64,000 nt of DNA from Tridacna crocea (GCA_943736015.1 OX031065.1:41058427-41122426); one strand, 5' to 3'. Positions 21,579 through 31,211 are shown, numbered from the stretch's first letter. Made by a program: numbers and translations. The notes: generated by a model not told the origin, from the letters alone.

Positions 21579-22495
21579 TAGTGGTGGGCAGATGATCGAC
21601 TATAGTCGAAAGTCATTTGGTTTTGGCTTCCGATTCCGATAATCGATTGAGAAAACCCGGAATCGATTGTAGTCGATTCTTGAACTCGCTTGGTGCCTAA
21701 ACTTGAATTCTTGGTTTTGTGACTATCATTAATCACAATCTTCGATTGAACAGTAGATAACAAACATCAAAATTGGCCGGAAAAATGAGAAAGAAATTTT
21801 TGTCCATGCATTATTTGACAAAACTTGACAACTCGGCACGCTTCTCATTTGATCCCTTAGTCCGGGTTTTGAGACTTGGAAATTTGAAATGATCTGTCTT
21901 TGACAGTGGAAAATATCTGACGTATGAAATTATCGTCCAGAGCTTTATAAAATCTAGCTTGCGTACATCCGGCAGAAAATTGGGCTAAACACGATCAGTA
22001 TAAAATGCGAAGGACACGCGGATGATAATGAGGGTGTCGAGTCATTTATGACAGAGTAACAAAGGTGTTATTCCTCTTATCTAGTGTAAAGTGACAGATT
22101 TTTTAATTTACTTGCTATTTAAACTGACTGGATGATGTCAAATCATGTAGCAATACCTCTCCAAAAATTAATTGTCACGAAAAAATAAATCGCCAAAAAA
22201 GCGTGAAAACCCATGACAATACAATGAGCAGCTTGGCCTCGTCCGATCAGGGATACTTCAAACTATCTTCTCATCAATAATAATGGATTTATACAGTGAA
22301 TTTATACCAATCTCTGAATAAAGCAATAAGTGAAAGCTAAATTCCGTTCATGAGTGAAAAAAATGTTGTTTTATGAAATGAAAATATAGATCTATAGCAC
22401 ACAGGTTTGGGGGGGGGGGGGGGGGGGTTTGAAGTCGTTGTCTGCAAATGCTTTAAATATGTCTGATTGGTTTTTTTTTTGTATATGGAAAAATG
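21579..22495 (+). repeat. hAT-like dispersed repeat, copy B
   Basis: Direct-orientation match to 16082-16990, starting TAGTGGTGGGCAGATGATCG. It sits inside the long-TIR element. The right part is interrupted by a G tract of about 18 at 22408-22427. Confidence 0.5.
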
Positions 22496-22670
22496 AACAG
22501 TATAGATTATTCATGTGCTAAAACAATAAAACAGAATAAAGTGCTTTACTTGAAATCTTTATAACGTCTCATCTGAAGATTTAAATGTCTCATTACTTTT
22601 GAAAATGTCCCATTGGTTTTCGAACACAGGAGCCATTGTCTCATTGAAATAAATTCTTTACCGATCACTG

Positions 22671-23132
22671 TTAGCCTAGCGATAGAAAACACAAAAATGT
22701 ACCTGCGACATTCGGCGATTCCTCAGTAGACACCTTTTAACCGGAAATATCCGTCATGTATTACATTTTTTTTTTAACAATTTCTATCCATCGAGGAGGC
22801 CATTCGCTGACGTCACAGGATTCCCAGGAAGGGCCAGGAAGTGTATTTTCGGATTATGTATTAGAGTCAAATATCTTTTCTTTAAAAGATAATACGGTCA
22901 AATACTTTTGTTAGTTACTTGTATTAAGTATCATGTGATGTCCATAAATATATCTTAAAAACGAAAAAAAAAAAAAAAAAATACGTAATCCGAAAATACG
23001 TTTCCTGGCTCTTCCCGTGACGTCAGCGAATGGCCTCCTCGATAAATAGAAATTGTCTCCGGTTAAAAGGTGTCTACTGAGGAATCGCCGAATGTCGCAG
23101 GTACATTTTTGTGATGTCTATCGCTAGGCTAA
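22671..23132. repeat. Large palindrome carrying a CRE in each arm
   Basis: The arms start TTAGCCTAGCGATAGA and end in the mirror sequence. The left arm is about 195 bp and the right about 150 bp, because the left holds an extra stretch near 22745-22775. The loop contains an A tract. TGACGTCA is at 22808-22815 and 23018-23025. It is probably a nested foldback element; no target duplication could be assigned. Confidence 0.7.
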
Positions 23133-23852
23133 AGGAAATTATGATCAATGTTTGTTTCGTGGGTGATTTTGGGTGGGAAAGGCTGTCTTGTGCTGTCGCT
23201 TGCAATCGAGACGTTGCATTCCTTGTGTTTGTATTATATAGGGGAGATTTTTTTCCATATTTTATCATTTATTTTGGTTATAGAATGTCAAATTCCCTTG
23301 TCTATATCATGGCATTTCATTTCAAAAGCATCAAAAGGATAATAAACCTGACGGAAAGAAAACCTGAAAGATAGACAAGTAGACAGTTATGCATATTGAT
23401 TAAAAAAAGGGGAAAAAATCATTAAACTCGTACACAATCACATTATGATATCGTTCTCTGTTTCAATTCAGGAACTGGATCGTTTTATTGTGTTCTGGAG
23501 CGTGGTGCGTTGCCTTACATAAATTGAGAGAAAAGTGCTTTTTAATGGATGTCGTATAGTTTTTTGTTTTCAACTGTGGTGAATAAAGCATATGTGATTC
23601 ACTTGACACAACACAAACTTCAGATTATTGTGTTTGTATGTTTAAAAAAGCTTTTTGCTGACTTCCGGGTGTTGATTATTCAGAAATCGTTGTCGCTGAC
23701 GGAAGTTTGTTGGATTAAACGTCTTTAACAAATAACAAACCACCAAAGGAACAATACAGAAATATGCACTAACATCCCAGAAATTCCGTGCGACAACCAT
23801 CTACAGCACATCTACTCATCTGGTTGTTATAGAAGAATGTTTTTGTGCTTAC

Positions 23853-23879
23853 CTTGTGTAATCTTGTGGGCGCAGCCAT
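23853..23879 (-). other. Start codon plus splice donor in right TIR
   Basis: Mirror of 20061-20087 with one residue changed (M-A-A-P-T-R-L-H-K) and the same donor GTAAGC. Keeping both start and donor in the two arms fits a functional 5' exon or simple arm homogenisation. Confidence 0.4.
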
Positions 23880-24006
23880 GTTTTTTACTCGAACGGGTAC
23901 GTAAAATTGACAGGGACAGTAACGTTGACCAGGAACAAGTTCGTAATGTCTCTCCAGTGTGTCCACAGGGGTCGTTAAAAGTCGGGATTGTGTGGTAAAG
24001 AGTTAA

Positions 24007-24141
24007 TTAATAAACAACAAGATTTTAGACTTGTCCATATTCAAAGTAGTTTTTAGACAACAAGTCAAAAGTCTCTCAAATGAATGGATTTGTCTTTGAC
24101 AGGGAGGAAAAAAATTTGGGAAAAGGACAATATGCTGGCCA
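24007..24141 (-). mobile_element. Half TTAA-hairpin MITE
   Basis: Starts at TTAA 24003-24006 shared with the split copy, runs through AGATTTTAGACTTGTCC and one hairpin arm, and stops at TGCTGGCC where a small palindromic insert begins. Confidence 0.6.
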
Positions 24142-24222
24142 CATCTTCACGAGCCAATGTTACAATCAGTACGTGGATCTTAGAGTAGCGTAGTAGATCA
24201 TCACCCTTGGCTTGTGAAGATC
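24142..24222. mobile_element. 81-bp relative of the Mutator-like MITE
   Basis: CATCTTCACGAGCC on the left and GGCTTGTGAAGAT on the right are inverted. The interior phrase TACGTGGATCTTA matches the element at 1766. It inserted in or replaced the hairpin tip of the adjoining MITE. Confidence 0.45.
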
Positions 24223-24726
24223 CCCGGCACTACAATAACTGAAAATACAGTAAAATCTGGATAATTTGAAATCCCAAGGGGACAAGCAAAATTTTCAAAT
24301 TTGATTATCGCAGGTTTTGGAATTAGCCAAAATATCTATGGAAAACATGACTTCTGCTCAGGATCAGCAAGTAAAGTGATAATCAAGACCCCTGAGCAAT
24401 AAAACTGGGTTTTTTGTTCCCTTTTTTCATAACGTTCAAGAATCAACTCTGTTTTAAAATTGTTGTATTATCGTGTAGTAATGAACCACTGGTAGTATTG
24501 TTGCCATTGTAAAACTTTGTAAAATTTACACTACACAATAGATGGATGGACACCAAAATTTCTTTGCTAGACAATTTCAGTATGGTTGAAACTGTGCAAT
24601 TTTTCTTGACATAAAACATCACGGGAAAAGGATATATTGCTGGTTACCAGCGTTTTCTCCTTTTCCCACCATGTTTTCAGGAGCTTTCTCTCACAGGGTT
24701 GTTATTAGGCAGGAATTTGTGTGGTA
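24223..24726. other. Spacer plus eroded hairpin-MITE copy
   Basis: No gene. From about 24535 the sequence resembles a decayed copy, with a clear hairpin at 24619-24670 (GCTGGTTACCAGCG) and an end TTTGTGTGGTA before TTAA at 24727-24730. Confidence 0.45.
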
Positions 24727-24730
24727 TTAA

Positions 24731-24951
24731 TCCTTTACCACATGAGAAGAATTTAGACCTGTCAGAGTTGAAAGCATTTGCTGATGACAGTTTCAGTGTT
24801 GATCATTTGGAATAATTTTTCTTTGATAGGATAGAAAACATTGTGGGAAATGGAGAAAATGCTGGTTACCAGCATTTCCTCCTTTTCCCACAATGTTTTC
24901 AAAAGGCTTCTTACTCGGGGTCGTAAAAAGTCGTCATTGTGTGGTAAAGGG
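24731..24951 (-). mobile_element. TTAA-hairpin MITE upstream of the POGLUT-like exon
   Basis: 221 bp between TTAA at 24727-24730 and 24952-24955. The right TTAA ends 71 bp before the exon that starts at 25027, so the hairpin would lie in the intron close to the branch point and acceptor region. Confidence 0.85.
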
Positions 24952-25026
24952 TTAAAGTGTTAATATGATCATTTTGTAAACTAACAAATCAAAATTTGTA
25001 ATTTTAGATTTTCTTTTTCATTTCAG

Positions 25027-25229
25027 CATCACAGAATCCATCGGTGACAAACCTTTTGAAGTCTCTTTCGAAGTTCTGAATGACAGGGCAAGAATTCACC
25101 ACAATGTTTTAGACAGAAAAGATGGGTTATACATTGTACGATACAGGGTCCATTTCCCACAGGAAGATATAAAGATTAATGTGAGGTACAATGGACAACA
25201 TGTAGCCAAATCTCCATATAAATTGAAAG
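25027..25229 (+). CDS. POGLUT2/3-like: POGLUT2/3 (KDELC1/2)-like exon, filamin domain
   Basis: Internal exon of 203 bp: a pyrimidine-rich acceptor TTTCTTTTTCATTTCAG, one base finishing a codon, 67 codons, then one base and the donor G|GTAAAC. The peptide has the Ig-like filamin signature: a DRKDG-x-YIVRYR strand near residues 29-40 and NGQHVAKSPYKLK at the end. The block DRKDGxxIVRYR together with GQHVAKSPY-x-LKG is, from memory, characteristic of POGLUT2/POGLUT3. These are ER-resident enzymes with an N-terminal filamin domain and a CAP10-type O-glucosyltransferase domain, which glucosylate EGF repeats of Notch and fibrillin-like proteins. The flanking exons (signal peptide side and catalytic side) were not found in the window, so introns must be long and filled with repeats. 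A generic filamin protein is the alternative, but the DRKDG and LKG matches argue against it. Confidence 0.82.
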
Positions 25230-25655
25230 GTAAACCTGGTTTGGTAGTTATTAGTCCTTATCCTGCTAATAACTAAGATGAAATTTTCGATTTGATAGTA
25301 AAATCCTATATGTAACTGTTTCAAAGGTATATTTTAGAGAATAACATCTCCTTTTTGGACAGTGTAGATCCAAGATCAGACTACATGTCCTGTGCAGCCT
25401 GATCTTTTGCTACACTGTTCTCAAAAGGTCAGTGAGTTGTGCCTAGCACCCTAAGGGTTAACTGTCAATTTGTCAAGTAACACAGGTGAAAGTGCTTTTT
25501 GAGCAGCTGCGATCAAGCTGCAGAGACATTGTGCAGTCTATCATCTTACTCTCTAGTCTAGGATATTGCTTGAAATACTCTGGGTTCAGGCTCAAATGCT
25601 TGTCAGTATTTGTCTTTTTCAAGGAATGCTTCTAGAGACCTCATGAATCCAGGTG
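25230..25655 (+). other. Intron of the POGLUT-like gene; no exon seen
   Basis: Starts with the donor GTAAAC. A small hairpin-forming repeat (GATCAGACTACATG...GCCTGATC) lies at about 25378-25410. No further coding stretch continues the filamin or glucosyltransferase reading. Confidence 0.5.
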
Positions 25656-25871
25656 GTCATACTGTATACCACACAATCCAAAGATGTTGAAAAGAGCTTT
25701 AGAAAGCATTGTGTGAACAGGAGAAAAGGCTTGAAACCAACATTTTCTTCTTTTTGCTCAGTGTTTTCTATACATTCACGGAAAAATCCCATAATTGGAG
25801 CTGGATTTGTCTTGTCATTCTGAAGAATTCTCATTCTTATTAAGTAAAAACTTTCAGAGTTGGGTAAGGTG
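25656..25871 (+). mobile_element. Degenerate TTAA-hairpin MITE
   Basis: TACCACACAATCC on the left, an eroded hairpin (GGAGAAAAGGCTTGAAACC) in the middle, GGGTAAGGTG on the right before TTAA at 25872-25875, which the next copy shares. Confidence 0.5.
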
Positions 25872-25875
25872 TTAA

Positions 25876-26324
25876 CCTTTTACCAGACAACAAAGTTTTA
25901 TCACCATCCAAATTGAAAGCATTTGCAGACAACAATTTCACCGTGGCTCAAGTGGTGCAATTGCTAGTTGATAGAGTAGAAAAAAATGTTGGACAAGCAA
26001 AGGGGGATTGGTGTAAATTTTCACTATGGACCAACATCTCTTTCACTACAGGACAAAATGTAATTAACATTCATCTTGTTAAGCGACAGACAATAGTTAT
26101 TTGATTTTATTTCATGAAACGAGATGTTAGCAAAAAAGGGGACTAAATGTATAATTTCATTATAGACCAATTACATTCAGTTTGCCTATCTATCCTCCTT
26201 GACGGATATCTTCTTAAGTCCTTGGCATTTATGAAACTTCAAACATGTTTTCCTTAGGGTAGTCTATTTTCCCACAATGTTTTCAAAAGGCTTTTTTCCA
26301 AAGGTCGTATTGTGTGGTAAAGGG
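25876..26324 (-). mobile_element. TTAA-hairpin MITE with hairpin tip replaced
   Basis: Normal ends (CCTTTTACCAGACAAC; TGTGTGGTAAAGGG) and TTAA at 25872-25875 and 26325-26328. The outer arms (GTAGAAAAAAATGTTGG; TTCCCACAATGTTTTC) are present, but the inner palindrome is gone. In its place is a 270-bp block copied from elsewhere. Without the block, 179 bp remain, about 42 fewer than canonical. Confidence 0.8.
25999..26268 (+). repeat. 270-bp patch identical to 28435-28704
   Basis: Identical base for base by eye over 270 bp to 28435-28704, where the same bases form part of a longer repeat that also occurs at 47.8-48.4 kb. The edges coincide with no element end. Short shared bases at both junctions (AAAGG on the left, TT on the right) suggest repair by template copying. 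Confidence 0.8.
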
Positions 26325-26670
26325 TTAAGCTACGGATTGTTTTGGAAGGGGGGCTAAGTGCTGTATGGTAAATCCATTGTTACACAAAATAATGTTGTAA
26401 CATATTTATACCCCCGCAAAGCGAACGATTTCAGGTATACTGGAATCGGCCAGTCTGTCCGTGTGTCCAGCCGTCCATCCGTCCGTGTGTCTGTCCATGT
26501 GTCCTTCTTATGTGGACCTATACCAAATATGATCCTGGGTCCAAAGTGGCCCCGCTCCAGTGGTCACAAGTTTGAATATGAAACATGAAATTCCTCTGTT
26601 CTGAAAGAAGATGGAAACTTCGTACGTGTGTTCCTTATGATAGTCTTCAAATAACAATATTTTACCTTTT

Positions 26671-28410
26671 TAGCACACCTGAGCACGAAGTGCTCAAGGT
26701 GAGCTATTGTGATCGATTAATGTCTGTCATCCGTCTCTCCTTCCGTCCGTCAATTCACAATTACAAAAGAATCTTCTCCTAAACTAACAATCAAATTTCA
26801 GTCAAACTTTACAGAAATGATCCTTAGGTGATGCACTTTCAAAACACTTAAAAGATTTAAATTCCACGAAGAACTCTGGTTGCCATGGCAACCAAGTGTA
26901 AAAACTTTAAAAATCTTTTCGTCCAAAACTGTAAGGGCTAGAGCTCTCATATTTGGCATGTAGCATCATCTAATGGCCCTCTACCAAAAGACTTCAAATC
27001 ATGGCTCTAATGTTGAAATTGGTCCTATGTTGTGGGTTCTCAGATTTTACATAGAGATAAAGAGGGAAATCTTAGAAAATCTTCTTGTCCCAAACTGTAA
27101 GGGCTAGAGCTCTCATATTTGGCATGTAGCATCATCTAGTGGCCCTCTACTAAAACACTTCAAATTATCGCCCTAGTGCAGAAATTAGCCCTATGTTGTG
27201 GGGTCTCTGATTTCACAAAGAGATAAAGAAGGAAATCTTAGAATTTTTTTTATCCCAAACCGTAAGGGCTAGAGCTTTCATATTTGGCATGCAGCATCAT
27301 TTAGTGGCCCTCTACCAAAATACTTCAAATTATGGCCCTGCTGTGAAAATTAAGCCTATGTTGTTGATCTTGGAATTCACATAGAGACAAGGCAGGAAAT
27401 CTTTAAAAACCTTCTTGTCCAAATGGTAATAGCCAGAGCTTTCATATTTGGCATGTAGTGGCCCTCTACTAAAATACTTCAATTTATGTCCCTTATGTAA
27501 AGAAATGTCCCTGATGTAAAGAATTGGCCCTATGTTGTGGGTCTCGGATTTCACATAGCGATAGAGAAAGAAATCTTTAAAAGTCTCCTGGTCCCAAACG
27601 GTAATGGCCAGAGCTTTCATATTTGGCATGTAGCATCATCTAGTGGCCTTCTACCAATAGACCCCAAATTATGGCCTTAGTGTTGAAAATGGCCCTATGT
27701 TATGGGTTCTCGGATTTTACATAGCGATAAAGGAAATCTTAGAAAATCTTCTTCTCCCAAACCATGAGGGCTAGAGCTTTCATATTTGGCATTTAGCATC
27801 ATCTAGTGTCCCTCTACCAAAATACTTCAAATGATGGTCCTGGTGTCAAAGTTAGCCCTATGTTGTTGGTCTCGGATTTCACATAGAGATAAAGAGGGAA
27901 ATCTTTAAAAGTGTTCTTGTGAGCACTCTTGAGACCACATTTCTTGCTAAGCTGAATTGAAAATTGGTTAGAATGTCTGTCTTAATAAAATCTCACATGA
28001 GTCTGCATTGAATGCTTGTTCGGAATATAACTTTGTCATCTCAAGTAAGAACGACTTCAAAATTGGTATGCATGTTTGTTGTGATATTACGGAAAATTGT
28101 GTTCAAGAATAATAACTCTACCTAGCATGGATTTTGAGTAATTCCAATTTGATCTTAAAATAAATAGTATTGTTTGGTTGTCCAGAGTTGAATTTTGAAG
28201 TCTCGAGTCAAGTTGTTTGTTGCATTGCCTGCCCTTTGCAATTATTATACCTCCTTTACAACTGGTTGTGGGATTGCATATCTTGCGACAATTTGCCGCA
28301 CTTGTTTCATCATCATTACCCCTTGAACCTCAATATTTGGTAATTATGGTCGTTGTACTACTGCTTAGTACTCAGGTGAGCGATATAGGACCATCACATG
28401 GTCCTCTTGT
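26671..28410 (+). mobile_element. HLE-7, Helentron-like element nested in HLE-8
   Basis: The 5' end is TTTTTAGCACACCTGAGC with the hairpin GAGCACGAAGTGCTC. Units of about 170 bp follow, marked by GGGCTAGAGCTTTCATATTT (26935-27900). The 3' end is TACTCAGGTGAGCGATA, then the hairpin GGACCATCACATGGTCC and CTCTTGTTT. An X-box palindrome is at 26879-26892. The paralogue at 47799-47822 lacks this element and reads CTCTTTTTCATTAAATG, which fixes the insertion within a T-run. Confidence 0.7.
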
Positions 28411-28434
28411 TTCATTAAATGTCATGTCATTGAA

Positions 28435-28704
28435 AAAGGGGGATTGGTGTAAATTTTCACTATGGACCAACATCTCTTTCACTACAGGACAAAATGTAAT
28501 TAACATTCATCTTGTTAAGCGACAGACAATAGTTATTTGATTTTATTTCATGAAACGAGATGTTAGCAAAAAAGGGGACTAAATGTATAATTTCATTATA
28601 GACCAATTACATTCAGTTTGCCTATCTATCCTCCTTGACGGATATCTTCTTAAGTCCTTGGCATTTATGAAACTTCAAACATGTTTTCCTTAGGGTAGTC
28701 TATT
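28435..28704 (+). repeat. Source-like copy of the 270-bp patch
   Basis: Part of HLE-8. In HLE-12 the homologous stretch jumps from TTTTCACT (about 47858) to GGCATTTATG, lacking about 180 bp that are present here. The stretch is therefore continuous element sequence and not a unit in its own right. Confidence 0.7.
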
Positions 28705-29213
28705 GATACAATTTTGTTTTGTAAGATGTGCCATGGAAAAAGCGGTTACCTTTCACATACTGGACTTGTTGAGCCGCGATAGATCAGTCAGTATTAATGT
28801 TGTGAGCTGTTAGTCTGGGGTTCCCAGTTTGCACTGGCTTGATTACTGTCTCAGCCAACATCCTTTGACATTTGATCAAAAGTTACTGAGACAAGTCTCA
28901 TTTGTGTCTTTCCAATGAGCCAATGATGTTTAAATATGTCGTTCGACCACCATTTTGACCAGGAAATTAATGCCTGGCCTTCAAAGTTAATTCAATCCCT
29001 TACCATACAATCCTGACTTTCAATGACCCTAAATAAAAAAGTTTGTGAAAGCATTTTCGGAAAAGAAGAAAATGCGTTTTGCACAGTAACATACCCTGTG
29101 TCAGGGTTATTTGGCTTTGAACTTTTATATTTGGTATTTATCTTCACTGTAGACCTTTACTGCTTAGTACTCAGATGAGCGATATAGGACCATCATGGTC
29201 CTCTTGTTTTTTG

Positions 29214-29548
29214 GTTGGAATGAAATTACTCTGTATAGTTGTAGTAATATTGGTTAATTTTTATCTTACATGTTATTTCTTGCCCCTGGGATACGTTCTT
29301 TACTTAGTTTGTAATTTCATCAAGTTCAGGATTTATTTTACATCCCTATCTTTGCATTTAAATCAACACTGGACACATTACAGATCTTCTACTCAAATAT
29401 GCAACCTTTGACACTTACTCTCTATAGATAGATATCCGTCCATCCCTCTGTCCATATATCCAACCATCCATCCATCTATCCATCTGAAATTCTTAAATGT
29501 AGAGGTAAAGAAAGATTGATAGGGCATGATACATGTATTTGACATGGT
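29214..29548. other. No gene seen; CCAT-rich simple sequence
   Basis: CATCC/CATCT repeats at about 29430-29485. The short frames have no recognised product. Confidence 0.5.
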
Positions 29549-29552
29549 TTAA

Positions 29553-29773
29553 CCCATTACCACACAATCCCTACTTTTGACGCCCCTGAGAAAGAAGCCT
29601 TTTGGAAACACTATGGGAAAAGGAGAAAATGCTGGTAACCAGCATTTTCTCCTTTTCCCACAGTGTTTTCTACCCTTCCCAGAACAAATTTCTATTTTTC
29701 GGTCACCTTTATTTTGTGGTCTGCAAATGCTTTCAATTTTGACTAGTCTAGAATTTTCTTGTGTGGTATAGAG
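29553..29773 (+). mobile_element. TTAA-hairpin MITE
   Basis: 221 bp between TTAA at 29549-29552 and 29774-29777. Hairpin perfect in the tip; the stem base varies (CACTATGGG against CCCACAGTG). A GACA/GAGA-rich run follows at 29795-29835. Confidence 0.85.
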
Positions 29774-30127
29774 TTAAAGAATGACTGGTTGAAAGAGAGA
29801 GACAAACAGACAGACAGATACAAAGAGAGAGACTGGAAAAAATGAAATAAAGGGAAAATGTTATTCAAACATTTGGGCGTTGCCCTAAAACTTTGAATTG
29901 ATGAATTTATTATCACATAAACCAAAATCTTTTAAGGACAGGTTCAAATAAAACATCTAGAAAAAGTGAAATTGAATTTTCGATTTTTTGATGTTGAATG
30001 ATCCATACAACCATTCTAGCTGTCAGAAAAATGATAAATGGACAACTTGCAAGAGCGTATCAATAAGATTTCACAGCGTTGCTCAGCAATACTGAAATTA
30101 ACTCTTGGTCTACTTTCCTGACTTTAA

Positions 30128-30352
30128 ACTCTTTACCACACAATCCCGACTTTTAAGGAGCCTGAGAAAGAAGCCTTTTGAAAACACTGTGAGGAAAGGA
30201 GAAAATGCTGGCAACCAGCATCTTCTCCTTTTCCCACAGTGTTTTCTACCCTTCCCAGACCATATTTCAATTTTTCAGTCACCTATAAATATTTTGTTGT
30301 CTGTAAATGCTTTGAATTTGGACTAGCCTAAACTTTTATGTGTGGTAAAGAG
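30128..30352 (+). mobile_element. TTAA-hairpin MITE
   Basis: 225 bp, right TTAA at 30353-30356. The left flank reads TTTAAACTCTTTACC, so the TTAA may be out of register by one base. Confidence 0.75.
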
Positions 30353-30376
30353 TTAAGTTTGTAGGTTTTTATTAAC

Positions 30377-30597
30377 CCTTTACCTCATATGCCAATTTAA
30401 GACTCTTCCATTTCAGCAGCAAATAAAGATATGATGTCAAAAGTATGGACAAATGAGGATATAAATATCTGACTGAGTGGAAAACATTGTGGGAAAAGGA
30501 GAAATTGCTTGTTACAAGCAATTTCTCCATTTCCCACAATGTTTTCAAAAGCTGCCTGTTGTTGATATGTCAAAATGAGTATCTATGGAGTAAAGGG
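30377..30597 (-). mobile_element. TTAA-hairpin MITE, subfamily 2, diverged
   Basis: 221 bp between TTAA at 30373-30376 and 30598-30601. It has the GAAATTGCTTGTTACAAGC tip and the ATCTATGGAGTAAAGGG end of subfamily 2, but the side opposite the ATGGAG end is much diverged from the other two copies. Confidence 0.75.
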
Positions 30598-30796
30598 TTA
30601 ACTCTTTTACTTTAGAATAAAATAAACTGTGTTTTCTCAAAGGCTGAAAATACATTTTCTCTGCAAGATCAACATATAATATAGAATATGGCAGTGGACA
30701 GTGCAGATCACCAGTGAGACTTTCTGTGCAGTGTGAGCTTGATAAAAACTGTCCACAAAAGCACTCTGGTGTTGTCTATGGTATGGAAAGAGTTAA

Positions 30797-31019
30797 CTCT
30801 TTACCAAACAACAAAATTTCGGATTGGTCTATATTAAAAGCATTTGTGTACGACAAAACAAATGCGAGTCAAAAATTGAAATTCAATTTTGGAAGGGTAG
30901 AAAACATTGTGGGTAAAGAAGAAAATGCTGGTTACCAGCATTTTCTCCTTTACCCGCTATATTTTCAAAAGCTTTCTTTCTCAGGGTGGTTAAAATTCGG
31001 GATTGTGTGGTTAAGTCTG
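30797..31019 (-). mobile_element. TTAA-hairpin MITE with co-varied arms
   Basis: 223 bp between TTAA at 30793-30796 and 31020-31023. The arms read GGGTAAAG and CTTTACCC in place of the usual GGGAAAAG and CTTTTCCC. Confidence 0.8.
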
Positions 31020-31023
31020 TTAA

Positions 31024-31211
31024 CCAATCTGAAAAGGAAAGCTTTTGAAAATGTTTTTGGATAAAAGAAAATTTTTTGGTTACCAGCAATTTCTCTTTTT
31101 TCCCCACATGTCTTATAGCCTTTCAAGGACAAACTCCATCAGTTGATCCGAATTTAATTTATCATATGCAAGTGTTCTCGATTTGGATAAGTCTAAAATT
31201 GTGTCATTGGG
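31024..31211 (+). mobile_element. Diverged TTAA-hairpin MITE, shared TTAA
   Basis: Starts at TTAA 31020-31023. AAGGAAAGCTTTTGAAAATG and a partial hairpin (TTGGTTACCAGCAA) follow; it ends TTGGGTAAAGAG without TTAA. Confidence 0.5.

Larger units (their letters stand above)
19979..23961. mobile_element. Long-TIR DNA transposon, non-autonomous, 5-bp TSD
   Basis: 3983 bp, starting CACACTGGAGAGACATTACG and ending in its reverse complement. TCCAC is duplicated at 19974-19978 and 23962-23966. The inverted repeats remain alignable for about 370 bp (to about 20345 and from about 23590). A second inverted block pairs 21185-21290 with 23200-23310. The interior holds a (GA) run, a hAT-like repeat and a palindrome. 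No transposase frame is visible. A 5-bp duplication with a CAC terminus occurs in the Transib/RAG-like group, but without a transposase this is only a suggestion. Confidence 0.7.
19793..24002 (-). mobile_element. TTAA-hairpin MITE split by a 4-kb insertion
   Basis: The left part (19793-19978) and right part (23967-24002) sum to 222 bp once one TCCAC copy is discounted, the canonical length. TTAA lies at 19789-19792 and 24003-24006. The palindrome is intact and carries a symmetric change, AAGGGAAAAGG with CCTTTTCCCTT. Confidence 0.85.
26400..29213 (+). mobile_element. HLE-8, composite Helentron-like element
   Basis: Begins ATACCCCCGCAAAG with a CCGT-like stretch, continues through TGTGTTCCTTATGATAGTC, is interrupted by HLE-7, and resumes at CATTAAATGTCATGTCA. 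It ends TACTCAGATGAGCGATA, GGACCATCATGGTCC, CTCTTGTTT. HLE-12 (46-48.4 kb) is collinear with the parts outside HLE-7. Half of a hairpin MITE (28993-29080) is fossilised inside and is also present in HLE-12. Confidence 0.55.

Noticed and set aside
19979-23961. Firm assignment to Transib/RAG-like transposons
   Set aside because: Only the 5-bp duplication and CAC terminus point that way; no transposase is present and the rest of the terminus does not match a canonical heptamer.
26600-26800. Prokaryotic-style promoters or terminators throughout
   Set aside because: Palindromes followed by T-runs are frequent here, but they are element hairpins in animal DNA, not rho-independent terminators.
28740-28860. 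Additional tRNA-like SINE
   Set aside because: GATAGATCAGTCAGTA could be an A box, but the B box is not convincing and the stretch is an ordinary part of the HLE-8/HLE-12 element.
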